Assembly: GCA_004296775.1 (NCBI GenBank) | Contig: RHGE01000030.1 | Span: 1-64,000, forward strand | Reading direction: 5' to 3' | DNA: 64,000 nucleotides | Origin: Marinilabiliaceae bacterium JC017 | GTDB taxonomy: Bacteria > Bacteroidota > Bacteroidia > Bacteroidales > Marinilabiliaceae | In this document: in pieces, positions 63,312 through 64,000 of the stretch | Position numbering within the stretch: position 1 is the stretch's first letter | How the letters are laid out: every line of letters starts with the position of its first letter | The notes under the pieces: generated by a model | Database searches by the model: none | What the model was told of the DNA's origin: nothing | What the model saw: only the letters and a program-made list of their open reading frames with translations | Position numbers and translations under genes: made by a program

Positions 63312-64000
63312 TCATTTGTTTTCATCTTTTTTTACGACAAATAAATCAATGCCTTTCAGGTATTTATTTTTGCGCTCTAAGATGAGGAATTCCAGAAAAA
63401 TGAGCAGCAAGGTAAATGCTGCAAAATATTGGAATTGGTCCTCATAATCGGTATATACTTTTGCTTCTAATTCTTTTTTCTCCAACTCTGATAATTCATC
63501 CAATAGATTGTTAATTCCATTGCGAATGTTATTGGCTGGAATAAAAGCGCCGTTCCCGGAAACCGCTACTTGCTGTAAGGTTGCTTCATCAAGTTTCGAA
63601 ATTACCACATTTCCTTCCCGGTCTTTCATGAATTCGTTTGTTTTACCTCCCTTAACAGGGATAGGAGCCCCTTTGGGAAGTCCCATGCCAACGGTATAGA
63701 TTTTTATACCTTTTTTTGCCGCTTGTGCTGCTGCTGCCACGGGATCATCTTCGTGGTTTTCGCCATCGGTAATAACAATGATGGCTCTGTTGATATCTTC
63801 CTGCTCACTGAATGATTTAACAGCAAGGTTTATTGCCTTTCCGATTGCAGTGCCTTGTGTTGGTACAATATCAGTATTAATGGATGATAAAAACATTTTG
63901 GCCGATGGGTAGTCGGTTGTAATCGGTAATTGCGTGTATGCTTCTCCTGCAAAAACAATGAACCCTATACGGTCATTAGATAGTTTGTCAACCAATCTGG
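63312..64000 (-). CDS. batB: BatB-like von Willebrand A domain protein (partial, cut by window edge)
   Basis: At least 229 residues of the C-terminal part; the reading frame continues past the window edge through SRLVDKLSNDRIGFIVFAG-type VWA sequence. Metal-site and fold markers: TDYPSAKMFLSSINTDIVPTQGTAIGKAINLAVKSF, AIIVITDGENHEDDPVAAA, GIKIYTVGMG. A transmembrane helix (FQYFAAFTLLLIFLEFLIL) lies near the end and a short basic tail follows. This is the BatB (or the close paralogue BatA) pattern, and the downstream batC favours BatB. It lacks the N-terminal helix and the MIDAS DxSxS motif only because of the edge. Confidence 0.85.
   Translation of the reverse strand, partial: RLVDKLSNDRIGFIVFAGEAYTQLPITTDYPSAKMFLSSINTDIVPTQGTAIGKAINLAVKSFSEQEDINRAIIVITDGENHEDDPVAAAAQAAKKGIKIYTVGMGLPKGAPIPVKGGKTNEFMKDREGNVVISKLDEATLQQVAVSGNGAFIPANNIRNGINNLLDELSELEKKELEAKVYTDYEDQFQYFAAFTLLLIFLEFLILERKNKYLKGIDLFVVKKDENK

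Overview
The window looks like a chromosomal segment of a Bacteroidota bacterium, probably a Bacteroidales/Marinilabiliales-type member. Evidence: two SusC/SusD pairs, a one-protein hybrid two-component regulator with reg_prop repeats, a short 286-residue primary sigma factor, a batBCDE cluster, single-chain PurL, an M49 peptidase with a HECVGH motif, several upstream regions with the Bacteroidota promoter pattern TTG-N19-22-TAnnTTTG, and starts that mostly lack Shine-Dalgarno sequences. No rRNA, tRNA, CRISPR array, phage gene or intact transposase was seen. Species cannot be named from the sequence alone.

Layout. 1-1122 is gene-free and holds a small hairpin element in two diverged copies. 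1123-15203 is mostly housekeeping: a GT4 glycosyltransferase (-), a TPR protein plus outer-membrane barrel pair (+), gyrB (+), dapF (-), an HtrA/DegQ protease (+), the primary sigma factor (+) and uvrB (-). 15310-21187 has a small outer-membrane barrel with a very basic tail (-), cutC (-), a secreted TPR protein (+), galM (-) and a GntR regulator (+) divergent from galM. 22037-28356 carries purL and ppk1, each preceded by a long gene-free region. 28442-43748 is a nutrient-uptake block: the hybrid regulator and two consecutive SusC-SusD pairs, with no carbohydrate-active enzyme in the window.

43887-52044 holds tdh, a small DUF6132-like membrane protein, a secreted protein of unknown function, dipeptidyl peptidase III, and a three-gene ABC importer for an iron chelate or corrinoid. 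The importer is preceded by a strongly paired leader. 52049-54346 has an 18-unit heptamer array, a palindromic regulatory site and htpG. 54347-59610 is a patchwork of small genes of little-known function (DUF6261-like, a 63-residue protein, an LPS-kinase-like protein, a DUF4097-like protein, a DUF3298-like lipoprotein, a 50-residue membrane protein) separated by repeat-rich or hairpin-rich intergenic DNA. 59668-64000 is the aerotolerance cluster batE-batD-batC-batB on the minus strand, with batB cut by the window edge.

The clearest unexplained structures are: (i) a promoter plus 7-bp/12-bp nested stem between the M49 peptidase and the ABC importer (48669-48769); (ii) a 41-bp tandem array with 82-bp higher-order periodicity downstream of htpG (54552-54838); (iii) 18 consecutive heptamers followed by a perfect 10-bp inverted repeat in front of htpG; (iv) several hairpin elements in other gaps. 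All coding calls come from reading translated sequence; no database search was possible.
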